Shown one piece after another: positions 7,623 to 14,149 of a DNA stretch of 14,207 bases. The stretch comes from Syntrophomonadaceae bacterium (GTDB taxonomy: Bacteria; Bacillota; Ch66; Ch109): NCBI GenBank assembly GCA_012512295.1, contig JAAZDI010000356.1, positions 1 to 14,207 on the forward strand, given 5' to 3'. The translations under genes and the position numbers were made by a program. Position 1 is the stretch's first letter. The number at the start of each line of letters is the position of its first letter. The notes under the pieces are model-generated. The model was not told the origin of the DNA, did not search any database, and saw only the letters and a program-made list of their open reading frames with translations.

Positions 7623-8504
7623 CTATAGCAACCCAAATCTCCTTAAGGCATTGCTAATGGTCTCGATTTCTGCGGCTGTGGCTTCAGTCAGGGGCAGACG
7701 CGGCCGACCAACCTGATGCCCCTGCAAGTTTAGGGCTGCTTTGACTGGTACTGGATTAGTGGTAATAAACATTGTTTTAAATAAGGGGAAAAGCATTAAA
7801 TGCATGGTCCTAGCCTTTTGGGTATCTCCGTTGACATAGGCCCGAACCATTTCTTGGATTTCGCGACCAGCTACATGCGAAACGACGCTAATAATCCCGT
7901 AGGCTCCTAAAGCCAGCATCGGTAAAGTTAAAGAATCATCGCCACTATAAACGATAAAATCGTTAGGTATTTGGCTCATAAGTTCAGAAACCTGGTCGAG
8001 ACTACCCGAAGCCTCTTTAACGGCGACCACGTTATCTATCTGGGCCAGTCGAGCAACAGTTGACGGCAATAAATTAGAAGAAGTCCGCCCGGGCACGTTA
8101 TATAGAATGACCGGCAGATTTGTTTTTTCAGCGACCGTCCGAAAGTGTTGATACATCCCCTCTTGAGTCGGCTTGTTATAATAAGGGGCAACCAGCATTA
8201 CTCCGTCTATGCCTAGTTTTTCGGCTTCTCTCGTCAAATCTAGCGTTGATGCTGTGTTGTTTGATCCGGTACCAGCAATCACTGAGGCTTTTCCCCCTAC
8301 AGCCTCCTTGACTGCGGTATACATTTGAAGTTTTTCTTCGTGGGTAAGAGTCGGCGATTCCCCAGTTGTCCCGGTGACCACCAAACCATCAGAGCCGTTC
8401 TTCACCAGGTGCTTGGCCAAGGCTTTAGCTCTAGCGAGATCAACCTTACCTTCATCGTCAAAGGGGGTCACCATCGCGGTCAATACCCTACCAAAATCCT
8501 TCAT
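7623..8504 (-). CDS. dapA: 4-hydroxy-tetrahydrodipicolinate synthase
   Basis: DapA condenses pyruvate with aspartate semialdehyde to 4-hydroxytetrahydrodipicolinate, the branch-point precursor of diaminopimelate, lysine and, in spore formers, dipicolinic acid. The 293-residue protein is a full-length TIM barrel of the NAL family. The active site is visible: Thr46-Thr47 in TGTTGES, Tyr135 in ILYNVPGRT with Arg140, and the Schiff-base Lys163 in AVKEASG. The ATG at 8504 has GGTGGTGA about seven bases upstream. It follows dapG by 50 bases and is the last gene before a strong terminator, so asd-dapG-dapA probably form one operon. With DpaB encoded nearby, its product is likely shared between cell wall/lysine synthesis and spore dipicolinate. 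Confidence 0.97.
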   Translation of the reverse strand: MKDFGRVLTAMVTPFDDEGKVDLARAKALAKHLVKNGSDGLVVTGTTGESPTLTHEEKLQMYTAVKEAVGGKASVIAGTGSNNTASTLDLTREAEKLGIDGVMLVAPYYNKPTQEGMYQHFRTVAEKTNLPVILYNVPGRTSSNLLPSTVARLAQIDNVVAVKEASGSLDQVSELMSQIPNDFIVYSGDDSLTLPMLALGAYGIISVVSHVAGREIQEMVRAYVNGDTQKARTMHLMLFPLFKTMFITTNPVPVKAALNLQGHQVGRPRLPLTEATAAEIETISNALRRFGLL

Positions 8505-8554
8505 TTGTTTTTCACCACCCCATCATACTTATTGCTTGTAAATTCACCCTTAAC

Positions 8555-9775
8555 TCAACCCAACTGAAAAGCTCGGTGGAGAGCCCGGACTGCTTTTTCC
8601 ATATATCGACGTTCAACCAGGCACCAAATGGTCGTATGAGAATCAGCCGACTGCAAAATAGGAATGTCTTCCTGAGCTAGTGCCTCAACAATTGAGGCCA
8701 TAACCCCGGGCATCCCAGCCATCCCAGCCCCCACAACCGATACTTTAGCACAATTTGAACGTGTCCGGGGTTCAAAATTATGCTGCCGCAGAATCCGAAC
8801 AGCTTTTTCCGCTACTTCCTCAGCCACCGTAAAGATTACTACGTCTGGGTGAACATTAATAAAATCGACACTAATACCCGCCTGAGCTAAGCAACCAAAT
8901 ATTCTCGCTGAAGCCTCTAACGGGTTCGCTTGATCTAGGGTTATGCTCAGTTGGGTAACGTTCGGAATCTGAGTTACGCCAGTAATTAATTGATCACTCC
9001 GAATACCCGTTCCTAGTTCCATCCTTTTACTTAAACTACTGACTAAGGTTCCCAAACTATCCGAAAAGGTTGAGCGGACTCGAACCGGAATATTTTTTTG
9101 CATTGCAATCTCGACCGCGCGTGGGTGAATAACCTTAGCCCCCTGTTGAGCTAGATGGCAGATTTCATTATAGGTTACCATTTCCAAAAGACGGGCATTT
9201 TCTACAATTCGAGGATCAGCGGTCATAATCCCCTCGACATCAGTAAAGATATCAATTACCTCAGCCCCCAGGGCGACCCCTAAGGCACAGGCAGAGGTAT
9301 CGCTTCCGCCTCGTCCCAAGGTGGTAATGTCACCATCTTCAGATACTCCCTGAAAACCAGCCACTACAACAACTTTATTCTTTTTCAAATGTTCTAAGAT
9401 AATGGTTGGAATAATTCGAATGATCCGGGCATCACCGAAGTTGCTATCAGTGATAATCCCGGCATCCCGTCCAGTAAGGGCTACCGCATCATACCCTAAT
9501 TGCATCAAGTTAGCGGCTAAGATTGTACAGGAAATTATCTCTCCGCACGACATCAGTAGATCCAGTTCTCGCTTTGGGAAGTCTGAAAATACTTCGCGAA
9601 TTAAATTAATCAGGGTATCAGTGGCATAGGGATCACCGGACCGTCCCATCGCGGAAACAACCACGACGACAGAGTAACCGGCCTGAATCGCTTCACTGAT
9701 TCGTTGACACACTCTCTGCCTTTGGGCAACCGAAGCCATCGAGGAGCCACCAAACTTCTGAACGATAATTCGCAC
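8555..9775 (-). CDS. dapG: aspartate kinase
   Basis: Phosphorylates aspartate, the first step toward lysine, threonine, methionine and diaminopimelate. The 406-residue monofunctional form starts with the kinase motif VQKFGGSS (5-12). A second signature, LGRGGSDTSA, lies near residues 153-162. Two C-terminal ACT-type regulatory domains occupy roughly residues 265-400, with the ligand-type motif VSVVGAGMAG. The start is a GTG at 9775 with AGGAG about nine bases upstream. The name dapG (B. subtilis aspartokinase I, feedback-inhibited by diaminopimelate) is chosen from its place between asd and dapA. Length and domain layout also fit LysC, and the effector cannot be told from sequence by eye. asd lies 109 bases upstream and dapA 50 bases downstream. 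Confidence 0.95.
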   Translation of the reverse strand: MRIIVQKFGGSSMASVAQRQRVCQRISEAIQAGYSVVVVVSAMGRSGDPYATDTLINLIREVFSDFPKRELDLLMSCGEIISCTILAANLMQLGYDAVALTGRDAGIITDSNFGDARIIRIIPTIILEHLKKNKVVVVAGFQGVSEDGDITTLGRGGSDTSACALGVALGAEVIDIFTDVEGIMTADPRIVENARLLEMVTYNEICHLAQQGAKVIHPRAVEIAMQKNIPVRVRSTFSDSLGTLVSSLSKRMELGTGIRSDQLITGVTQIPNVTQLSITLDQANPLEASARIFGCLAQAGISVDFINVHPDVVIFTVAEEVAEKAVRILRQHNFEPRTRSNCAKVSVVGAGMAGMPGVMASIVEALAQEDIPILQSADSHTTIWCLVERRYMEKAVRALHRAFQLG

Positions 9776-9884
9776 AAAAACCAGCTCCTATTAAATCTCA
9801 CGAACCTGCCTAAAAGGTTCTAACTTGGATTAATCGTTTCAATCTGCCCAATGCCAAAGATTATCGCGTATTCAGATTTGATTA

Positions 9885-10898
9885 TTAGACCAGATTCTCC
9901 CTAACTAAAATTTCCGCAATTTGAATGGTGTTAATAGCTGCTCCTTTACGGATTTGGTCTGCTGCTACCCAAAAGTTCAGTCCATTCTCGATTGACAAGT
10001 CTTCCCGAATCCGCCCGACAAAGACCTCATCTGTATGGGCGGTAAAAACCGGCATTGGGTATTTATTTTGGCCCGGATCATCCTGCACAATAATCCCAGG
10101 GGCACGGCTTAAAATCTGACGAGCTTCCGCTGCGGTCAGTTTTTTCTCGGTTTCAATATTAATTGATTCTGAGTGACTGCGGAAAACGGGTACTCGTACA
10201 GCCGTGGCACTTACCTTCATTTCGGGTTCATGCATGATTTTACGGGTTTCATAAAGCATCTTTAACTCTTCCTTGGTATACCCGTTTTCCTCAAAAACAT
10301 CAATATGGGGTATTAAATTAAAACCGATCTGGTGTTGAAAAACCTCAGGTTTAATTTTTTCCTCAGCCAACAACTGTTTGCTCTGAACTTCCAGTTCTTT
10401 TAACCCGGCTACCCCGGCACCGGATACTGCCTGATAAGTAGATACGACTACCCGTTTGATACGAGCTGCATCATGTAAAGGTTTAAGGGCCACCACCATA
10501 ATAATCGTTGAACAATTAGGATTAGCGATAATTCCCTGGTGATTACGAATATCTTCCGGATTTACCTCCGGGACGATCAACGGTACCGTGGGATCCATGC
10601 GAAAGGTATTGCTGTTATCGACCACTACCGCTCCTCGTTTAACTGCCTCTGGTCCGAGCCACCGCACAACCTCTCCAGCGGCAAATAAAGCGATCTGGCA
10701 ACCCTCAAATGATTCTGGGGCCGCCGCTTCAACCACGTGATCCTCACCCCGAAAACGAACCAGGGTCCCTGCCTCTTCAGGAGCAGCTAATGCTTTCAAT
10801 TTAGTAATCGGAAAATTACGTTCTTCTAAACCCTTTAACATCTCTTGCCCAACAGCTCCAGTTGCTCCAACTACTGCTACTGTTAACTCCTTCACCAT
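9885..10898 (-). CDS. asd: aspartate-semialdehyde dehydrogenase
   Basis: Reduces aspartyl phosphate to aspartate semialdehyde with NADPH; the product is the substrate of DapA. The N-terminal dinucleotide-binding motif is VVGATGAVG (9-17), the catalytic Cys129 is in NPNCST, and the His242 region reads VFRSHSES. The frame is open up to 10964, but the ATG at 10898 is the right start. It begins MVKELTVAVVGATG as in the family and is preceded by AGGAGG (10909-10904) at five bases. This gives 337 residues rather than 359, the usual length, and the candidate promoter at 10976-10948 would otherwise lie inside the coding region. It heads asd-dapG-dapA, and dpaB lies about 200 bases upstream with no terminator between that I can see, so some read-through from dpaB is possible. 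Confidence 0.96.
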   Translation of the reverse strand: MVKELTVAVVGATGAVGQEMLKGLEERNFPITKLKALAAPEEAGTLVRFRGEDHVVEAAAPESFEGCQIALFAAGEVVRWLGPEAVKRGAVVVDNSNTFRMDPTVPLIVPEVNPEDIRNHQGIIANPNCSTIIMVVALKPLHDAARIKRVVVSTYQAVSGAGVAGLKELEVQSKQLLAEEKIKPEVFQHQIGFNLIPHIDVFEENGYTKEELKMLYETRKIMHEPEMKVSATAVRVPVFRSHSESINIETEKKLTAAEARQILSRAPGIIVQDDPGQNKYPMPVFTAHTDEVFVGRIREDLSIENGLNFWVAADQIRKGAAINTIQIAEILVRENLV

Positions 10899-10947
10899 CA
10901 GTACCTCCTGCGTCCAGGCCGCCCGACTAGCCTGATTATTTTTCACT

Positions 10948-10976
10948 ATTTTAGCACAATGCAACTACCATGAGAA
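10948..10976 (-). promoter_or_regulatory. probable sigma-A promoter for asd-dapG-dapA
   Basis: Minus-strand TTCTCA (10976-10971), a 17-base spacer and TAAAAT (10953-10948). The start point would be about 40 bases before the asd ATG. An own promoter makes sense, because dpaB upstream appears to have a sporulation-type promoter while asd is needed in growth. Confidence 0.45.
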
Positions 10977-11099
10977 AAGAAATTTATAGAACAAACTTTT
11001 GAGGGTTTAGCCGGGTTATTATTTTCCTTTATCGGTTCGATTTCATTAACCTTGTCTGGATACCATGATCTAAATTCAACTAGTAACACTAAAATAAAT

Positions 11100-11717
11100 T
11101 TAATCAATTGAAGCAATACAAGATCGAGCGGCTTTGGGACTAAGTAGAACCGGCTGAAGTTGCCTGCCCTCTAAGGCAGCGATTACTGTATCCGTTAATA
11201 AGTCAAGGTGGGCTACTAAAGAATTCGCCTTTTCCCAAGGATTATCCTGTCCAAAAGGTACTAGATAAATGTTTTTCATATTCATTATCAGGCCGAGATT
11301 TTTGGCATTGATCCCCAGACCATCGTTAGTTGATATCGCCAGGACTATCGGGCGTAAATTCCTAAGATGAGCTTTGGCGGCCATCAAGGCTGGTGTATCG
11401 GTTATGCCGTTGGCTAATTTAGCCAATGTATTGCCGGTACAAGGGGCAATGATGACTAGATCATACCGTTTCTGAGTGCCAATTGGCTCAGCCTCAACAA
11501 TTGAACTAATAACCCGATGTCCCGTGCGTTTCTCTAATGATTCTTTCCAGTATTCCGCAGTGCCAAAACGGGTATCGGTAGTACTCACTGAATCAGATAC
11601 TATCGGATAAACCTCAGCACCCTCTTCAATAAGACGAGTGATTTCTGGTAGTACCTCTTCTATGGTGCAGTGGGAACCGGTTACAACGAACCCTATTCTC
11701 TTGCCCTCCAGTCGCAT
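11100..11717 (-). CDS. dpaB: dipicolinate synthase subunit B (SpoVFB)
   Basis: With DpaA this flavoprotein-fold subunit oxidizes dihydrodipicolinate to dipicolinic acid in the mother cell of sporulating cells; the product is loaded with calcium into the spore core (established knowledge for Bacillus). The 205-residue protein has the family features KRIGFVVTGSHCTIEEV (6-22), a Rossmann-like flavoprotein core with LVIIAPCTGNTLAKLANGI near 87-105, and ISTNDGLGINAKNLG near 127-141. The ATG at 11717 has GAGAGGTG about six bases upstream. As in B. subtilis it precedes asd. Its usual partner gene dpaA is not upstream; that position is non-coding, followed by the tusA-like gene. A sigma-K-like promoter 50 bases upstream fits expression late in the mother cell. 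Confidence 0.93.
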   Translation of the reverse strand: MRLEGKRIGFVVTGSHCTIEEVLPEITRLIEEGAEVYPIVSDSVSTTDTRFGTAEYWKESLEKRTGHRVISSIVEAEPIGTQKRYDLVIIAPCTGNTLAKLANGITDTPALMAAKAHLRNLRPIVLAISTNDGLGINAKNLGLIMNMKNIYLVPFGQDNPWEKANSLVAHLDLLTDTVIAALEGRQLQPVLLSPKAARSCIASID

Positions 11718-11765
11718 CTAATACACCTCTCTTCGGGTCGTTTGTTCTTCCCTGTTATCTACTAG

Positions 11766-11793
11766 TACTATATGAAAAAAACCCCTGAGAGGT
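11766..11793 (-). promoter_or_regulatory. candidate sigma-K promoter for dpaB
   Basis: Minus-strand CACC, a 16-base spacer and CATATAGTA (11774-11766). This matches the sigma-K consensus of an AC-type -35 and CATAnnnTA -10. The start point would be near 11758, about 40 bases before the dpaB ATG. spoVF is sigma-K-dependent in B. subtilis, which supports the call. The spacer includes a short hairpin and a run of seven T that might also act as a weak terminator. Confidence 0.6.
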
Positions 11794-11827
11794 GCTGAAA
11801 CGACTTTAGTCAAAATACAGTCCTTAT

Positions 11828-11960
11828 TTGACAGATGATCTATTGTTGATAAAAAAATAAAATTTGGGCAGAGCATCAAAGCTTCAGGTGAAGACGCTAA
11901 TCAGCCTGAGGCTCTAAAAAGCTAAACCCCCGCTCATAAAGAGCAGGGGGCCCTTGCCCA
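11828..11960 (+). ncRNA. candidate plus-strand structured small RNA with its promoter
   Basis: TTGACA (11828-11833), 16 bases and TAAAAA (11850-11855) predict a plus-strand start near 11862. From there TGGGCA (11865-11870) is complementary to TGCCCA (11955-11960), enclosing CTTCAGG/CCTGAGG (11882-11888 with 11905-11911) and the CCCCCGCTC/GAGCAGGGGG hairpin (11927-11950). I recognise no known RNA family and see no clear plus-strand T-run terminator. The GC-rich hairpin is also explained as the minus-strand terminator. Confidence 0.25.
11915..11950 (-). terminator. rho-independent terminator of the yedE-tusA unit
   Basis: Minus-strand CCCCC-T-GCTC (11950-11941), a 5-base loop, and GAGCGGGGG (11935-11927) form a nine-pair stem with one bulged base. 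It is followed by TTTAGCTTTTT. It lies about 75 bases after the tusA-like stop. Confidence 0.8.
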
Positions 11961-12024
11961 CAGATAGAGATCATCTATTTGAATCTCCAATCAAGAATGA
12001 AGATACTTCAAGAATTAACCGGAA

Positions 12025-12237
12025 TTATTTTTTCCTAACCACCAATTGCCACTCATCATTTATTTCACTAGTTATTTCAACTTGATAACCTTTGGCCTTG
12101 GCAAACTTACTAACATTTTGTTTGGCAGTGTTTCCAGAACCTAATACTTGCAGTTCCTCAATCCCTTTGTTCAAGGCTTTTTGCGTCTTAAGGACCGGTA
12201 AAGGACAGCTCAATCCCCGCACATCAAGAATATCCAT
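12025..12237 (-). CDS. TusA/SirA-family sulfur (or selenium) carrier, single-domain YedF/TsuB-like
   Basis: A 70-residue protein with the TusA signature: it opens MDILDVRGLSCPLPVLKTQK, and the only cysteine (Cys11) is in the CPLP motif that carries a persulfide or perselenide. The rest fits the small two-layer TusA fold. Its ATG overlaps the stop of the transporter gene as TAATG (12239-12235), so translation is coupled and the two proteins very likely work together. In selenium-associated loci the YedF partner usually has a TusA domain followed by a DsrE-like domain (about 200 residues). Here only the TusA part is present and the frame ends cleanly in GTTCGG-type coding followed by a stop, with no remnant of the second domain downstream. 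The one-domain form is also like TsuB/YeeD, partner of the thiosulfate transporter TsuA/YeeE. Family is certain; whether it handles sulfur or selenium is open. Confidence 0.88.
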   Translation of the reverse strand: MDILDVRGLSCPLPVLKTQKALNKGIEELQVLGSGNTAKQNVSKFAKAKGYQVEITSEINDEWQLVVRKK

Positions 12238-13316
12238 TAAACATCAACCTCCCGATAGGCCCAAGCAATTAAACTGACAATTATTATCCCGGCCACTACT
12301 GCCACTTGGCCGAAAACCGTGACCCCTTTCGCGCTTGCTGCCAGCATAAAGTTATGGGAAATAGCGGCTCCAAAAATCATGCCTAGCACCGTGGTCGCTG
12401 CATCCATATCTCCCTCACTGCCTAAGACTATTTGTCGTAACGGGCATCCTCCAAGCAGCACCGCAGTCTGGCCAACCAAAAACAGTCCCAGGAAATTAAA
12501 CAAATGATTAGTATGAGCAATTGGCTGGTTGGCGAAGCCCAGATTAAACTTACCCAAGTAAGTATTAACGATTAGCACGGTAAGAAAAATAAAACCATAG
12601 GCGATTAATAGGCCAGTTTCCCGGATCAAAAAGAAATCTCTGAACCCACCACTCAAACACATCCGTGTTTTTTGGGCCAGGAAACCCACCACCAGACCGG
12701 CAGCTAAAGAAACCCAAAGAGGAGCATGCATACTTCCCGGGCCTTCCTTACTGAAAAACAACGGGCCGCCTGCTTCCGCATTAAAACTTATTCCAGTAAT
12801 CAAAAGACCAAAAATTAATAGAACTATTAGGATAAAAGCATAGCCCCCAGCCGAGGTGCCCTTCTCCTGCTTAGCGGCACCAAAATTAAATCCTTTCTTA
12901 AGGAAAAATACGCCAAAAAGCACTCCGCCAAGGAAACCGCCTAAGCCTACTACTGCATTGAGATCCCCCCCGCCCATTCTAAGGATGTCCCGTAGAGGAC
13001 AGCCCAGGAAAACAAGGGCCCCAATCATCATAAAGGCCCCAAGAACAAAGCGCAGAAAGGTAGCAGAACCACCGCGACTCCGAAATTCTTTTGAACTGAA
13101 GGCCGAAATAAAAGCACCGAAGGCTAAGCCGATTAATTCAGGCCGCACATACTGGACAATGCTGGCCCGATGTAACCCCAGGCCTCCAGCAGTATCTCTT
13201 AAGAAGCAGGCAATACAAAACCCCATATTTGCCGGGTTACCTAAAGCCACTAGCAAAACCGCTAGTGCTCCAATCGTCACCCCGGTTATGACCATCAACA
13301 GTTTTTCTCGGTCCAA
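12237..13316 (-). CDS. yedE: YedE/YeeE-family membrane transporter (putative selenium or thiosulfate uptake)
   Basis: A polytopic membrane protein of 359 residues, mostly hydrophobic helices. The YeeE/YedE fold is visible as an internal twofold repeat. MGFCIACFLRD (31-41) matches TRMCLSGGFRD (217-227), and FLGCPLRDILRMGGGDLNA (103-121) matches LGGCPLRQIVLGSEGDMDA (288-306). Cys34, Cys37, Cys106, Cys220 and Cys291 sit at the repeat positions; equivalent cysteines relay thiosulfate in TsuA/YeeE. Length and the C-terminal part resemble the YedE proteins that co-occur with selenium genes. The start is a TTG at 13316 with AGGAGG seven bases upstream. It is coupled to the TusA-like gene by a one-base overlap. 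mnmH elsewhere in the window shows that the organism probably uses selenium, which favours a selenium substrate. Thiosulfate or another sulfur species is the main alternative. Confidence 0.88.
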   Translation of the reverse strand: MDREKLLMVITGVTIGALAVLLVALGNPANMGFCIACFLRDTAGGLGLHRASIVQYVRPELIGLAFGAFISAFSSKEFRSRGGSATFLRFVLGAFMMIGALVFLGCPLRDILRMGGGDLNAVVGLGGFLGGVLFGVFFLKKGFNFGAAKQEKGTSAGGYAFILIVLLIFGLLITGISFNAEAGGPLFFSKEGPGSMHAPLWVSLAAGLVVGFLAQKTRMCLSGGFRDFFLIRETGLLIAYGFIFLTVLIVNTYLGKFNLGFANQPIAHTNHLFNFLGLFLVGQTAVLLGGCPLRQIVLGSEGDMDAATTVLGMIFGAAISHNFMLAASAKGVTVFGQVAVVAGIIIVSLIAWAYREVDV

Positions 13317-13460
13317 TTCTGTTCCTCCTACTCTAATAATAAATCAAAGTGTGATGTAAACCACCAATCGCTGACCTTCGGTAAAACACGTCGCGATCAT
13401 GAGTCTTCATTTTCTGATAATGTGCTTAGCCGTATGGAGGTCTACTCTTATTAATGACTA

Positions 13461-13476
13461 TGCAAGGTACCTTACA
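13461..13476. repeat. palindrome, possible operator, upstream of yedE
   Basis: AAGGTACCTT (13463-13472) is a perfect 10-bp palindrome. With TG/CA at the ends it extends to an imperfect 16-bp dyad. It lies about 145 bases before the yedE start. It could be a repressor site; no regulator can be named. Confidence 0.35.
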
Positions 13477-13586
13477 AATACATATTCTACACCGCGAATA
13501 AAAGACCTTTATGCTAATAATGAAAGATAGTTATGGATAGAGGGCAAAAGCCTTCATTTAGTTATAGAATGTCAAGCAACTGCGAT

Positions 13587-13625
13587 AAAAAACCTCTCCC
13601 CAAATTCATTAAACCGGGAGAGGTT
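13587..13625 (-). terminator. strong rho-independent terminator, or attenuator, in the yedE upstream region
   Basis: AACCTCTCCC (13625-13616 on the minus strand) pairs perfectly with GGGAGAGGTT (13600-13591), followed by TTTTT. The gene upstream already has its own terminator at 13837-13861. This one therefore either ends a short separate transcript or controls read-through into yedE. Confidence 0.75.
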
Positions 13626-13631
13626 CCGAGA

Positions 13632-13656
13632 ATAAGCCTTTATACCTCTGGCTTAT
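13632..13656 (-). promoter_or_regulatory. hairpin whose loop complements the terminator arm
   Basis: ATAAGCC (13656-13650) and GGCTTAT (13638-13632) form a 7-bp stem. The 11-base loop begins AGAGGT (13649-13644), the exact complement of ACCTCT (13624-13619) in the 5' arm of the terminator just downstream. Pairing of loop and arm would prevent the terminator from forming. The regulatory role is inferred. Confidence 0.35.
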
Positions 13657-13760
13657 AGCTAATAACATATAATTATCGTGATTAAGGTTAAACAGGAATT
13701 CGACATTTGCTCAATATTGACTGTCAGTTAAAATCTGTTAATTACACAGAATTAATTAGT

Positions 13761-13789
13761 ATTATAATGGATAATCAGCAGCTCAATAA
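13761..13789 (-). promoter_or_regulatory. possible sigma-A promoter in the yedE upstream region
   Basis: Minus-strand TATAAT (13766-13761) with TTATTG 17 bases upstream (13789-13784), a poor -35 box. If real, a transcript starting near 13754 would run into the terminator at 13587-13625 and be about 165 bases long. The area is AT-rich, so a chance match is possible. Confidence 0.25.
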
Positions 13790-13836
13790 AGCTTAAATAA
13801 CTTGAAAACTTGTACAATTTAGACCGCGTAAAAAAC

Positions 13837-13861
13837 AAAAAAACGCTAACCTATACTAGCG
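13837..13861 (-). terminator. terminator overlapping the stop codon of the small Cys-rich gene
   Basis: CGCTA (13861-13857 on the minus strand) and TAGCG (13848-13844) form a 5-bp stem with an 8-base loop, followed by seven T (13843-13837). The 3' arm includes the TAG stop codon. The stem is short, so efficiency may be modest. Confidence 0.5.
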
Positions 13862-14100
13862 CTCAGTTCCTTCTGTTCTTGTTCAATCCACCTTGGACAT
13901 GTATATACTTGAAAATCAATCAACAGGTCCGCACCAAATTTTACCCCTACTCCATGGTCTCTTAAAAAACCTGCCTCTACTTCCTCCATTCTCTCCCAAA
14001 AAACTCTGGACAAATCATTACTAGCCAGCCTTAATCTTTCCCGAATACAACACCAGCGGTGACTCTCTGATCTAGCACACGTCCTACAGGTTCTAATCAT
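13846..14100 (-). CDS. small cysteine-rich protein of unknown function
   Basis: I do not recognise this protein. From the ATG at 14100 it has 84 residues and begins MIRTCRTCARSESHRWCCIR. Cysteines are at 5, 8, 17, 18 and 68 (the last in YTCPRW), with His14, a CxxC plus CC pattern that could bind zinc or an Fe-S cluster. The middle is charged and probably helical; there is no signal peptide or membrane segment. The frame is open to an ATG at 14151, but the start at 14100 is preferred because GGGGTGGTGG lies just upstream. The upstream ATG has no ribosome binding site and overlaps the TATAAT box. It has its own promoter and terminator, so it is a single-gene unit. That the ORF is real is supported by this complete set of signals; its function is open. 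Confidence 0.65.
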   Translation of the reverse strand: MIRTCRTCARSESHRWCCIRERLRLASNDLSRVFWERMEEVEAGFLRDHGVGVKFGADLLIDFQVYTCPRWIEQEQKELSASIG

Positions 14101-14149
14101 GGCCACCACCCCTTTCGGTTGGCATCTTACTATATTATTTTCTATATTC

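Larger units (their letters stand above)
11718..12024. other. non-coding region between tusA-like gene and dpaB
   Basis: This 307-bp stretch is where dpaA would be expected. It contains the terminator of the yedE-tusA unit (11915-11950), the sigma-K-like promoter of dpaB (11793-11766), and a block of nested inverted repeats (11865-11960) preceded on the plus strand by promoter-like boxes (11828-11855). No ORF of useful size was found on either strand. Confidence 0.6.
13317..13845. other. 529-bp gene-free region upstream of yedE
   Basis: It contains a strong minus-strand terminator (13587-13625), a hairpin next to it (13632-13656), a palindrome (13461-13476) and AT-rich sequence with a TATAAT on the minus strand (13766-13761). 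No sizeable ORF is credible. A 25-residue minus ORF (13410-13333) has no ribosome binding site, and a 15-residue one (13706-13659) has only a weak GAG. I could not settle where yedE transcription begins. Confidence 0.6.

Noticed and set aside
9610..9801. 63-codon minus-strand ORF over the start of dapG
   Set aside because: Different frame of the aspartate kinase gene, which has clear motifs from residue 5 on.
10899..11099. Lysine riboswitch ahead of asd
   Set aside because: The asd upstream region shows none of the conserved lysine-riboswitch sequence elements or a terminator hairpin.
12856..13359. 167-codon plus-strand ORF
   Set aside because: It lies wholly opposite yedE and is a low-complexity Pro/Lys/Arg-rich shadow, with no ribosome binding site or family resemblance.
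13333..13360. TTTACA-16-TATTAG as yedE promoter
   Set aside because: The predicted transcription start would fall inside the AGGAGG site of yedE, leaving no usable leader.
13333..13410. 25-residue minus-strand ORF just before yedE
   Set aside because: No ribosome binding site and no recognisable peptide; length is expected by chance.
13659..13706. 15-residue ORF with two Cys codons as a leader peptide
   Set aside because: Only a weak GAG upstream and no run of regulatory codons; too short to separate from chance.
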